NCBI GenBank assembly: GCA_964446865.1
Contig: CAYURD010000002.1
Span: 1 to 64,000, forward strand
Direction of reading: 5' to 3'
Source of the DNA: Glaciecola sp964446865
GTDB lineage: Bacteria > Pseudomonadota > Gammaproteobacteria > Enterobacterales > Alteromonadaceae
DNA: 64,000 nucleotides
Both the position numbers and the translations under genes were made by a program. The notes beneath the pieces are model-generated. The model worked only from the letters and a program-made list of their open reading frames with translations, had not been told where the DNA came from and ran no database searches. The stretch's first letter is position 1, and every line of letters begins with the position of its first letter. Shown here piece after piece: positions 1 through 8,077 of the stretch.

Positions 1-112
1 CAAGTACGATGTCTTTGTCGATTGATACTACTGTACCTTTAACAATTGCGCCTGGGCGCGTTTCTAATTGTTGGAGGCTCTCTTCAAAAAGGTCTGCAAA
101 ATTTTCAGTCAT
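1..112 (-). CDS. rpsA: 30S ribosomal protein S1, N-terminal fragment (cut by window edge)
   Basis: Only the first 37 codons are present; the gene runs off the left edge. The reading MTENFADLFEESLQQLETRP, then GAIVKGTVVSIDKDIVL, matches the conserved start of ribosomal protein S1, including entry into the first S1 RNA-binding repeat. S1 binds mRNA leaders on the 30S subunit and helps start translation. It lies just downstream of cmk on the same strand, the usual cmk-rpsA order in gammaproteobacteria. Start codon ATG at 112-110. Confidence 0.93.
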   Translation of the reverse strand, partial: MTENFADLFEESLQQLETRPGAIVKGTVVSIDKDIVL

Positions 113-207
113 ATTTAAATTCTAAGTTAGTCCGACCATTCAATCCTGAAATGACGGGGTTATTAATAAAGACCAAATTCATCCTAAATTCGGCTAATCA
201 AATGCAT

Positions 208-897
208 TTATTTGTTGTCGTTAAAAATTTTTGAATCTATAAAATCTTTAGCTTTTTCAAACACCTGCGCTATACCCATAGCAGTAGAATCAATTTCTAA
301 TGCGTCACTGGCGGCAATCAAAGGAGCGGTACTTCTGTTTAGATCTCGCTCGTCTCTTTTTTGTATATCCGCCAAAAGGCGCGAGAGTTTAACATCTTGG
401 CCCATAGCTTTCAACTGTTCATATCTGCGCTGTGCACGTGTTTCGGCGCTTGCGGTTAAAAAGATTTTAGCAACTGCATCAGGAAAAACGACAGTTCCCA
501 TATCGCGCCCATCGGCAATTAATCCAGGAGGTTCTTCTGCAAACGCGCGCTGGCGTCTTAATAATGCTTCACGCACTAAGGGTATAGCTGCCACTTGAGA
601 GGCAGCGCTGCCAACAACTTCACTGCGAATGTCATCGGTAACGTCTTCACCTTCTAAGATAACTCGGTTTGTGCCTTCATTTACATTAAACGTCACGTCA
701 AGTCCTGTTGCTAGTGGACTTAAACAAGCTACATCATCAAGTGGAATATCATGATGGATTGCGGCAACCGCTAGCACTCTGTATATTGCGCCGCTATCTA
801 GAAAGTGCCAATTATAGGCATCGGCCAACATGCTGCTGAGCGTTCCTTTACCTGCTCCGCTTGGGCCATCGACTGTCACAATCGGTACATTTTGCAT
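208..897 (-). CDS. cmk: Cytidylate kinase
   Basis: Transfers phosphate from ATP to CMP or dCMP in the cytosol, recycling pyrimidine nucleotides. About 229 residues, normal for the family. The P-loop GPSGAGKG is at residues 11-18, the segment DSGAIYR follows in the CMP-binding region, and DGRDMGTVVFP lies mid-protein. I start at the ATG at 897, which has AGGAAG six bases upstream; an in-frame TTG three bases earlier would leave too little spacing. It lies between aroA and rpsA. The 116-bp gap to aroA holds a weak imperfect hairpin but no convincing terminator, so co-transcription with aroA is possible. Confidence 0.95.
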   Translation of the reverse strand: MQNVPIVTVDGPSGAGKGTLSSMLADAYNWHFLDSGAIYRVLAVAAIHHDIPLDDVACLSPLATGLDVTFNVNEGTNRVILEGEDVTDDIRSEVVGSAASQVAAIPLVREALLRRQRAFAEEPPGLIADGRDMGTVVFPDAVAKIFLTASAETRAQRRYEQLKAMGQDVKLSRLLADIQKRDERDLNRSTAPLIAASDALEIDSTAMGIAQVFEKAKDFIDSKIFNDNK

Positions 898-1016
898 CAA
901 TTACTTCCTGTTTATGAAAAACGCGGCGATTATACGCCCCTAACAAAATAGTGCAAATTGTTTGCCCTACAAATAAAGTGCTATTTTGATAGGGCTTATT
1001 ATGAAAAACGATTGCT

Positions 1017-2369
1017 TTACGTCTTACTGACGCGGGCTAATTGCTCAAAATAAGACGGGAAGGTTTTTGCCGTGCATTTGGGATCGTTTATGGTTACACC
1101 GCATTCATCGTCAAGCGCAAGCAAAGAAAAACACATTGCCATGCGGTGATCGTTATAAGTATCTATCTGCGCATGCTTGCGTTTTGAGGGAGGTGTAATA
1201 GAAATATAGTCATCGCCCTCTTCTACTGTTGCGCCAACCTTTCGTAGCTCGGTGGCCATCGCATAAAGTCGGTCAGTTTCTTTGACTCGCCAGTTATAGA
1301 TATTGCGAATGGTGGTGGGGCCTGTTGCAAAAAGCGCTGCGGTTGCAATCGTCATGGCGGCGTCTGGAATATGGTTTAGGTCTAAATCTACGCCAGTTAA
1401 CGCGCCTTTGCTCACACTGATGCTATCTTCTTGCCATTCTACTTTTGCACCCATTTTTTCGAGTACGTCAGCAAAGGCAATATCGCCTTGTATACTGTTT
1501 TTCCCAATACCTGTTACGCTAATGCGTCCGCCTTTTATGGCGGCAGCGGCTAAAAAGTAAGATGCTGAGGAAGCATCTCCTTCTACCAAAAAGTGACTGG
1601 GCGCTTGATAAAATTGATCATGCTTGACGACAAACTGCTGATAGTCATTATTAACCACCGTCACGCCAAACTTTTTCATACAGTCCAAAGTAATATCAAT
1701 GTAAGGTTTAGACACCAAGGTACCTTTAATATTGATAGTGATGTCTTGCGTAGCACCTTTTGTATCACTTTGTGCATGGTTTTGTGCATGGTTTTTTAAA
1801 CACAGAAGTGGTGACGCCATCAACAAGGCAGTCAAAAATTGACTCGACACACTGCCGTCAATTTCAAAAGTGGAACAGGTAATATCAGCGCTTTTTATGG
1901 CAACTGGCGGGTAGCCCTTGTTTTTCAAATACTGAATATTTGCGCCCGAGGCAATAAGCTCATCGGCCAAATCTCCAATGGGGCGCTCTTCCATACGTGG
2001 TTCCCCCGTTAGCACGAGATCGACATCTGAAAAGGCCAACGCTGCACAAAGCGGTCTCATGGCAGTACCAGCGTTCCCTAAAAACAATTCAAGCACATTG
2101 GTATCAGCTTGATTGATATTAGTAAATTGCCCACCAATTCCGGTGACAACGCATTGGGTATTGTTCTCACTCAGTTCATATTTTACGCCTAAAGCTTGTA
2201 ACGCATTTAACATATGACGAATATCATCACTGTCAAGTAAGTTGGTCAAGCGTGTCGTGCCCTTACTGAGCGCTGCTAGTAATAGCGCTCTATTTGAGAG
2301 GCTTTTACTGCCAGGAAGATTGACTTGACCATTGATTTGTTTAATCGGTGATAAACGTAACTGTTCCAT
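1017..2369 (-). CDS. aroA: 3-phosphoshikimate 1-carboxyvinyltransferase (EPSP synthase)
   Basis: Joins phosphoenolpyruvate to shikimate-3-phosphate in the sixth step of the shikimate pathway. LPGSKSLSNRALLLAAL near residue 18 is the S3P/PEP-binding signature, and LGNAGTAMRPL is the class I motif found in glyphosate-sensitive enzymes. NDHRMAMCFSLLAL near the C-terminus is also typical. At 450 residues it is longer than E. coli AroA (427). The extra length is mainly a Gln/Asn/His-rich insert around residues 190-208, before IKGTLVSKPYIDITL, containing NHAQ twice, encoded by a 12-bp tandem duplication at 1769-1792. Follows serC on the same strand, as in the classical serC-aroA operon. Confidence 0.96.
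   Translation of the reverse strand: MEQLRLSPIKQINGQVNLPGSKSLSNRALLLAALSKGTTRLTNLLDSDDIRHMLNALQALGVKYELSENNTQCVVTGIGGQFTNINQADTNVLELFLGNAGTAMRPLCAALAFSDVDLVLTGEPRMEERPIGDLADELIASGANIQYLKNKGYPPVAIKSADITCSTFEIDGSVSSQFLTALLMASPLLCLKNHAQNHAQSDTKGATQDITINIKGTLVSKPYIDITLDCMKKFGVTVVNNDYQQFVVKHDQFYQAPSHFLVEGDASSASYFLAAAAIKGGRISVTGIGKNSIQGDIAFADVLEKMGAKVEWQEDSISVSKGALTGVDLDLNHIPDAAMTIATAALFATGPTTIRNIYNWRVKETDRLYAMATELRKVGATVEEGDDYISITPPSKRKHAQIDTYNDHRMAMCFSLLALDDECGVTINDPKCTAKTFPSYFEQLARVSKT
1769..1792. repeat. 12-bp perfect tandem duplication inside aroA
   Basis: The 12-mer tttgtgcatggt occurs twice head to tail. On the minus strand it encodes NHAQ-NHAQ inside a variable insert of AroA. It keeps the frame, so the protein is not disrupted. 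Confidence 0.9.
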
Positions 2370-2445
2370 ACTGCTTTTGTCATTCCTATCGTTATTTATT
2401 CACTCACTGCTTTAGGTCAGTGGTCTTAATAATGCGAGCGCGCGG

Positions 2446-3528
2446 CTATGCCTGCGTTCGCTCAAATTCTTGCATAAACTCAACAAGCGTACTCACGCCC
2501 GCAAAATCCATTGCGTTATATATGCTGGCTCGCATACCGCCAACTTGTCGATGACCTTTTAACGCCCGCAGACCATTGTGCTCTGCTGCCTCTAGAAACT
2601 TAGTATTCAAGGTGTCGTCGGCCAAATGAAAAGTGACATTCATTTTAGACCGATAATCTTCGTGCACATGGTTAGCATACAAATTGCTCTTATCAATACA
2701 CTGATACAAATAGTCACTTTTTTGCCTGTTGACCGCTTCAACTTTGCTTAAGCCGCCTTTTTCTAATAACCATTCAAATACTAGTCCAGCTAAATACCAC
2801 GAAAACGTTGGCGGCGTGTTATACATGCTGTCTGCGTTGCTTTGTTTGGCATAGCTGAAAATTGAAGGTGTATCATCTCGCGCGCAGTCAAGCAAATCGT
2901 CTCTAACAATCACTACTGCTAGGCCAGATGGGCCGATGTTTTTTTGGGCGCTGGCATAAATAATACCATAGTCTTCAACATTGATTGCTTTGGACAATAT
3001 GTTAGAAGACATATCTGCGACAACTGGTACCTCATTAGACTCAATCACCCAATCTATTTCAACACCATCCACCGTTTCGTTGGGGCAGTAATGCATGTAA
3101 GCGGCCTGTGGGTCAATCTGCCATTGGGATTGCGTAGGTACGACTATCTTTAAATCTTTCGTGAAACTTTCAGCCAGTATCTGTGTATCCATATATTGAC
3201 CGGCTTCTTCAAGCGCCGACTTAGACCAATGCCCTGAAATAAGATGCTGCGATAGCTTACCTCTTTTGGCTAGATTCATCGGCACGGAGAAAAACTGACC
3301 ACGACCACCGCCTTGTAAAAATAGCACCTTATAATTATTAGGAACACTCAGTAATTGTCGTAAATTAAACTCGGCTTTATCGGCAACGTCAATAAAGGCT
3401 TTGCTTCTGTGACTAATTTCCATGACCGATGTACCAAGACCAGACCAGTCTTGTAACTCATTTTTTGCTTTTGCCAAGACTTCAGCTGGTAGACCTGCAG
3501 GGCCAGCACTGAAATTATAAATAGTCAT
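2446..3528 (-). CDS. serC: Phosphoserine aminotransferase
   Basis: PLP enzyme interconverting 3-phosphohydroxypyruvate and phosphoserine (serine synthesis); it also serves pyridoxal phosphate synthesis. 360 residues, the usual size. The N-terminus MTIYNFSAGPAGLP is diagnostic, and the PLP-binding lysine is K196 in YASAQKNIGPSGL. MEISHRS and the C-terminal GHRQVGGMRASIYNA are family motifs. It lies between gyrA and aroA on one strand. A hairpin in the 99-bp gap after gyrA probably separates it from gyrA transcription at least partly. Confidence 0.96.
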   Translation of the reverse strand: MTIYNFSAGPAGLPAEVLAKAKNELQDWSGLGTSVMEISHRSKAFIDVADKAEFNLRQLLSVPNNYKVLFLQGGGRGQFFSVPMNLAKRGKLSQHLISGHWSKSALEEAGQYMDTQILAESFTKDLKIVVPTQSQWQIDPQAAYMHYCPNETVDGVEIDWVIESNEVPVVADMSSNILSKAINVEDYGIIYASAQKNIGPSGLAVVIVRDDLLDCARDDTPSIFSYAKQSNADSMYNTPPTFSWYLAGLVFEWLLEKGGLSKVEAVNRQKSDYLYQCIDKSNLYANHVHEDYRSKMNVTFHLADDTLNTKFLEAAEHNGLRALKGHRQVGGMRASIYNAMDFAGVSTLVEFMQEFERTQA

Positions 3529-3563
3529 ACATTATCTCAATTGCACTATGTTATTTATGTCAT

Positions 3564-3598
3564 AAAAAAAGCAGCCGAGGTATTTAGCCAATGCTGCT
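3564..3598 (-). terminator. Probable terminator after gyrA
   Basis: Read on the minus strand, AGCAGC and GCTGCT can pair around a long loop and are followed directly by seven T. It sits about 30 bp past the gyrA stop and ahead of serC. The loop is large, so strength is uncertain. Confidence 0.6.
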
Positions 3599-3627
3599 GA
3601 TTTTATTGTACTTTTTCTTACGTTTGA

Positions 3628-6300
3628 TTATGCGTCTTTATCGACGTCCGAATCAGTGTCATCGTCTGTGGCGCTAGGACCCGCTTCATTTGCGTCAGAA
3701 GCTGATTCAGCTGACTCTGTTGCAGTAGAAGTGGCATCATCAGTAGATTCAGCATCTTCCAAAGACTCTTCTTCAATGACTTCATCAATACGTTGTAATC
3801 CCACAACGCTCTCGCCTTCAACTGTCCTAATGAGCCTGACCCCTTGAGTATTTCGGCCAACGCGAGAAACTTCACTTACGCGTGTGCGCACCAAGGTGCC
3901 TTTGTTACTAATGAGCATCATTTCGTCACTTTCGCTGACTTGCACAGCACCAACGACTAGACCGTTGCGCTCCGAGACTTTGATAGAAACAACGCCTTTT
4001 GTTGCACGGCTTTTCGCTGGATATTCAGAAATAAGTGTACATTTACCGAAACCATTTTCTGTCGCGGTTAAAATATCACCTTCGCTATTTGGCACAATCA
4101 AAGAAACAACGCGCTCTTCTTCGCTGATCCTAATCCCTCTAACACCGGTTGCGGTTCGGCCCATTGCTCTTACTTGTTCTTCTGCGAAACGTACCACTTT
4201 GCCCGCATCAGAAAACAGCATAATTTCACTGCTACCATCGGTAAGGTCAACACCTATTAGCTCGTCTCCGTCGTTCAAGTTAATAGCAATAATACCGTTT
4301 GCTCGTGGACGCGAATAATGAATAAGTTCAGTCTTTTTAACTGAGCCATTCGCTGTGGCCATAAACACAAATTTACCGGCTTCAAACTCTTGAATAGGCA
4401 ATATCGCAGTAATACGTTCACCTTCTTCAAGTGGCAGTATATTTACGATGGGTCTACCACGTGCATTTCTGCTTGCTAACGGCAATTGATACACCTTCAG
4501 CCAATACAAACGGCCTCGGGTAGAGAAGCATAGTATATGGTCGTGGGTATTCGCGACCAATAACTTCTCAATAAAGTCTTCATCCTTCATTTTTGTCGCA
4601 GATTTACCCTTGCCGCCGCGCCTTTGCGCTTCGTAATCAGATAATTTTTGATATTTTACATACCCTTCATGAGATAGCGTGACAACCACTTCTTCTCTTT
4701 CAATGAGATCTTCAATATCTATGTCGTGACTTGCTGCTGTTATTTCGGTGCGACGTTCGTCACCAAACTCATCACGCACTTTTTCTAATTCTTCGGTAAT
4801 GACTTCCATCAAGCGCTCTGAGCTGCCGAGTATTTCTAAAAGCTCTGCGATGATATCAATAAGACCACGATACTCTTCAAGTATTTTGTCGTGCTCTAGA
4901 CCGGTTAACTTATTTAGGCGTAGATCAAGAATGGCTTGTGCTTGTTCTTCGGTTAGAAAGTATTGACCATCTCTAATACCAAACTCATCGGCTAACCAAT
5001 CAGGGCGTGCTGCATCGTTTCCTGCTCTTTCAAGCATTTGTGCCACATCACCAAGCGCCCAGCCAACAGCAACTAAGGATTTTTTTGCATCCGCAGGGCT
5101 TTGCGAAGCTTTTATTAATTCTATAATCGGGTCAATATTGACTAGCGCTATCGCTAACCCTTCTAGTATATGCGCGCGATCTCTTGCTTTTTTCAGCTCA
5201 TATACAGTACGTCTGGTCACGACTTCTCGTCGATGCAATACAAACGATTCTAGTACTTCCTTAAGATTAAACACTTTAGGCTGTGTTTTATCTAAGGCTA
5301 CCATGTTGATACCAAACACTGTTTGCAACTGGGTATTGGCGTATAAGTGGTTAAGCAGAACCTCTGCTGACTCGTTTCGCTTCACTTCAATTACGATGCG
5401 CATGCCGTCTTTGTCAGACTCGTCACGTAATGCAGAGATACCCTCTACTTTTTTCTCTTTAACTAGCTCTGCAATCTTTTCTATTAAACGCGCTTTGTTT
5501 ACCTGATACGGGATTTCATGAACAATGATGGTTTCTTTGCCATTATCTTCTTGCTCAATCTCAGCTTTAGCGCGTAGATAGATTTTTCCACGGCCTGTTT
5601 TATAGGCGCTTATAATGCCGGCTCTGCCACTAATCATTGCTGCGGTTGGGAAATCAGGACCAGGGATATATTCGATTAAATCTTCAATGCTCATATCAGG
5701 GTTATTAATGAGTGCAATACATCCATTAATAACTTCGTTTAGATTGTGCGGCGGAATATTTGTGGCCATGCCAACAGCAATACCTGAAGACCCATTAACT
5801 AATAAGTTAGGTACTTTAGTTGGTAACACTTCGGGAATGTGCTCTTGACCGTCATAATTTGGTACAAAATCCACGGTTTCTTTGTCTAGATCGGCCAGTA
5901 GCTCGTGCGCTATTTTAGCCATACGTATTTCGGTATAACGCATTGCCGCTGCAGAGTCGCCGTCTACAGACCCAAAGTTACCTTGACCGTCGACTAACAT
6001 GTATCTTAATGAAAAGGGCTGCGCCATTCTTACGATGGTATCGTAAACCGCACTATCGCCATGAGGATGATATTTACCAATAACATCACCCACTACCCTA
6101 GCTGACTTTTTGTAGGGTTTGTTAAAATCATTTTTTAATTCGTTCATCGCGAATAATACACGACGATGAACTGGTTTTAAGCCATCGCGTACATCAGGGA
6201 GTGCTCGACCTACAATAACGCTCATCGCGTAGTCTAAGTAGGAATTTTTGAGTTCTTCTTCGATGTTGATGGGGGAAATATCTTTGGCATTATCAGTCAT
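3628..6300 (-). CDS. gyrA: DNA gyrase subunit A
   Basis: Breakage-reunion subunit of DNA gyrase, which with GyrB introduces negative supercoils. Starting at the ATG at 6300 gives MTDNAKDISPINIEEELK and numbering identical to E. coli: catalytic Y122 in AMRYTEI, and S83 and D87 in HPHGDSAVYD. The quinolone-resistance positions are therefore of the sensitive type. An ATG three codons upstream is only two bases from the AAAGGA ribosome site and is less likely. The C-terminal wrapping domain carries the GyrA box QRRGGKG, and the last 40 or so residues are an acidic Asp/Ser/Glu tail. Divergent from ubiG across about 500 bp. Confidence 0.98.
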   Translation of the reverse strand: MTDNAKDISPINIEEELKNSYLDYAMSVIVGRALPDVRDGLKPVHRRVLFAMNELKNDFNKPYKKSARVVGDVIGKYHPHGDSAVYDTIVRMAQPFSLRYMLVDGQGNFGSVDGDSAAAMRYTEIRMAKIAHELLADLDKETVDFVPNYDGQEHIPEVLPTKVPNLLVNGSSGIAVGMATNIPPHNLNEVINGCIALINNPDMSIEDLIEYIPGPDFPTAAMISGRAGIISAYKTGRGKIYLRAKAEIEQEDNGKETIIVHEIPYQVNKARLIEKIAELVKEKKVEGISALRDESDKDGMRIVIEVKRNESAEVLLNHLYANTQLQTVFGINMVALDKTQPKVFNLKEVLESFVLHRREVVTRRTVYELKKARDRAHILEGLAIALVNIDPIIELIKASQSPADAKKSLVAVGWALGDVAQMLERAGNDAARPDWLADEFGIRDGQYFLTEEQAQAILDLRLNKLTGLEHDKILEEYRGLIDIIAELLEILGSSERLMEVITEELEKVRDEFGDERRTEITAASHDIDIEDLIEREEVVVTLSHEGYVKYQKLSDYEAQRRGGKGKSATKMKDEDFIEKLLVANTHDHILCFSTRGRLYWLKVYQLPLASRNARGRPIVNILPLEEGERITAILPIQEFEAGKFVFMATANGSVKKTELIHYSRPRANGIIAINLNDGDELIGVDLTDGSSEIMLFSDAGKVVRFAEEQVRAMGRTATGVRGIRISEEERVVSLIVPNSEGDILTATENGFGKCTLISEYPAKSRATKGVVSIKVSERNGLVVGAVQVSESDEMMLISNKGTLVRTRVSEVSRVGRNTQGVRLIRTVEGESVVGLQRIDEVIEEESLEDAESTDDATSTATESAESASDANEAGPSATDDDTDSDVDKDA

Positions 6301-6797
6301 TAACTGCATGGTCCTTTTATGTGTAGTATTTGTCGAAACGAGTTTGCTTTTTATTTAACCAGAGGCCAGTAACAAAATACCTTGACTTGTTGGCTAATAT
6401 TATAAAAACAATCTATCGATTGGCCTGATGTTATTCATTATTCAAATGACGCTTAATCTGACTCTTCTTACTACTTTGTTATTATTCACGTAATAGCATA
6501 CTAATAGCGTTTTAATAGTAACACTACTTTAACAAAAACAGTAGCGCCTAATCACGCCAAAACTAGGGAATTTTGCGCTTTTGACAAAAAAATAAAGCAA
6601 GCACTGCGTTTTCACATTTTATGAGTAAACAATTATGTTTATAATTTGAAATATATCACCTTAAAATGCTGCTCGCTGTATTGATAAATAATATGAATCG
6701 CTATAAAAGAAGCCTTATAAATACACCAAGCATTAAATAGCAGTGGTATAATCAATGTAAATCGTTTACATCCCCCTATTATTAGTAAGGACATAAC
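6301..6797. other. gyrA-ubiG divergent intergenic region
   Basis: About 500 bp, very A+T rich, with no plausible open reading frame or RNA gene. It must hold the gyrA promoter to the left and holds a recognisable ubiG promoter at the right end (TGGTATAAT at 6744-6752, followed by a palindrome at 6755-6771). Nothing else identifiable was seen. Confidence 0.6.
6744..6771 (+). promoter_or_regulatory. ubiG extended -10 promoter with adjoining palindrome
   Basis: TGG plus a perfect TATAAT at 6747-6752 makes an extended -10 element. No good -35 is seen at the usual spacing, which extended -10 promoters tolerate. Directly downstream, ATGTAAA-TCG-TTTACAT at 6755-6771 is a perfect interrupted palindrome covering the expected transcription start, a position typical of a repressor site. 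The regulator is unknown. Confidence 0.55.
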
Positions 6798-7502
6798 ATG
6801 AGCAATGTCGATACAAGTGAGTTAGCCAAATTCTCGACCCTAGCCGAGCATTGGTGGGATAGAAACGGCGAGTTTAAATCACTGCATGATATCAATCCCC
6901 TTCGCACTAGTTTTGTTGAACAAAAAGTGGGTGGCTTGTTTGATAAGTCTGTTATTGATATTGGTTGTGGCGGTGGCATTTTAGCAGAAGCACTTGCTCA
7001 GCGAGGAGCAAAGGTGACAGGTCTTGACATGGTGCAAGCCTCTCTAGATGTTGCTAACCTGCATCGCCTAGAAAGCGGAGCTAACATTGACTATGTGTTA
7101 TCAACTGCCGAAGATTGGGCGCTGAGCCATGCAGAAAAATACGATGTAGTGACTTGCTTAGAAATGCTAGAACATGTGCCAGATCCAAGCTCAATTGTTA
7201 AGGCATGTTCTTCACTTGTAAAACCATATGGAAGCGTTATATTCTCAACGCTTAATCGGAATATCAAATCGTACCTAATGGCGATTATTGGCGCCGAATA
7301 TGTATTGAATATGGTGCCAAAAGGTACCCACGAGCATGATAAATTCATTAAGCCATCAGAACTCATCAAAATGATAGAAAACACATCACTTCAAGCGCTA
7401 GAAATGACAGGCATGCACTTCAATCCAATAAAACAGACGTATTATTTATCGGATGAAAACGTGGATGTAAATTATTTCGTTGTGTGTAAAAAAATGGCGT
7501 AA
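6798..7502 (+). CDS. ubiG: Ubiquinone biosynthesis O-methyltransferase
   Basis: SAM-dependent methyltransferase performing both O-methylations in ubiquinone synthesis. 234 residues, as in the family. The SAM-binding motif DIGCGGGILAEALA is at about residues 54-67. The N-terminal segment KFSTLAEHWWDRNGEFKSLHDINPLR and the later LNRNIKSYLMAIIGAEYVLNMVPKGTH are UbiG signatures. A clear AAGGA lies seven bases before the ATG. Neighbouring gyrA and nrdAB reproduce the E. coli gene order. Confidence 0.97.
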   Translation: MSNVDTSELAKFSTLAEHWWDRNGEFKSLHDINPLRTSFVEQKVGGLFDKSVIDIGCGGGILAEALAQRGAKVTGLDMVQASLDVANLHRLESGANIDYVLSTAEDWALSHAEKYDVVTCLEMLEHVPDPSSIVKACSSLVKPYGSVIFSTLNRNIKSYLMAIIGAEYVLNMVPKGTHEHDKFIKPSELIKMIENTSLQALEMTGMHFNPIKQTYYLSDENVDVNYFVVCKKMA

Positions 7503-8077
7503 AGAAAAGCACAAATGTCAAGCATGAGTCTTACCACTTTTTGTTATTAAAATACTCTTAAATATAACCAAAAAATTTATTAAACAAAATTTAAGAAAAA
7601 ATATCTTGCAACTAGTAAAACACTGCCCTCGTTACCAGTCCTAGGTTAGTTTTCACTAACGTAAATTAGGTCGTCAATTTTTTGACGCCAAATCATCTAA
7701 AAACACTACATATAGTGATTGCAAAGTAGAAGATAACACACTATCTTGTGTGCAGCCTTTGCATGTTCATGCCGTCAAAAAAATAATATGAACAAAATGG
7801 CTGTGTGAAAAAAAATGTAACAAGAAGCATAAAGTACATAAAAACTAAGTAAATATACGCGTATAAAAGACATGATATGGTCCAGCCTACAGGACGGATT
7901 TGTTCATATATGCGTGGTAGGGTTTTTAATGAAAACAGCTGTAAAAAAATAAACTAATTAAAACAAAAATGCGCAATAGTGATAACACTAAACACCTTAT
8001 GTAGATGTCTATTAATGACTTTACGTATAACGTTGCCCTAAGTGTAATCACGACACAGAATAAAGAGCACCAATATA
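7503..8077. other. ubiG-nrdA intergenic region with long nrdA leader
   Basis: About 575 bp, A+T rich, no believable reading frame. From left to right it contains two small perfect hairpins (GTTAGT-TTTC-ACTAAC at 7645-7660 and CGTCAA-TTTT-TTGACG at 7672-7687), two NrdR-box-like sequences (7703-7718 and 7736-7751), and a 12-bp palindrome tatacgcgtata at 7854-7865. If nrdA transcription starts near the NrdR boxes, the mRNA leader is around 300 nt. Confidence 0.6.
7703..7751 (+). promoter_or_regulatory. Pair of NrdR boxes upstream of nrdA
   Basis: ACACTACATATAGTGA (7703-7718) and ACACACTATCTTGTGT (7736-7751) both resemble the 16-bp NrdR consensus ACACWATATMTWGTGT. They are 33 bp apart start to start, about three helical turns, which is how paired NrdR boxes are normally arranged. 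NrdR is the ATP/dATP-sensing repressor of ribonucleotide reductase genes. That the next gene downstream is nrdA strongly supports the reading. Confidence 0.8.

Noticed and set aside
212..598. Open frame on the plus strand opposite cmk
   Set aside because: Antisense shadow of a well-supported gene; no ribosome site, no recognisable protein motif.
963..995. Hairpin between aroA and cmk (GCCCTA and TAGGGC)
   Set aside because: Stem of six to seven pairs with a 20-base loop and no T-run; not convincing as a terminator.
3884..4318. 144-codon open frame opposite gyrA
   Set aside because: Lies wholly within the conserved gyrA sequence on the other strand and has Ser/Thr/Leu-rich shadow composition.
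7854..7865. Palindrome tatacgcgtata in the nrdA leader
   Set aside because: Symmetric but short and single; no known binding site matches, so listed only as part of the leader description.
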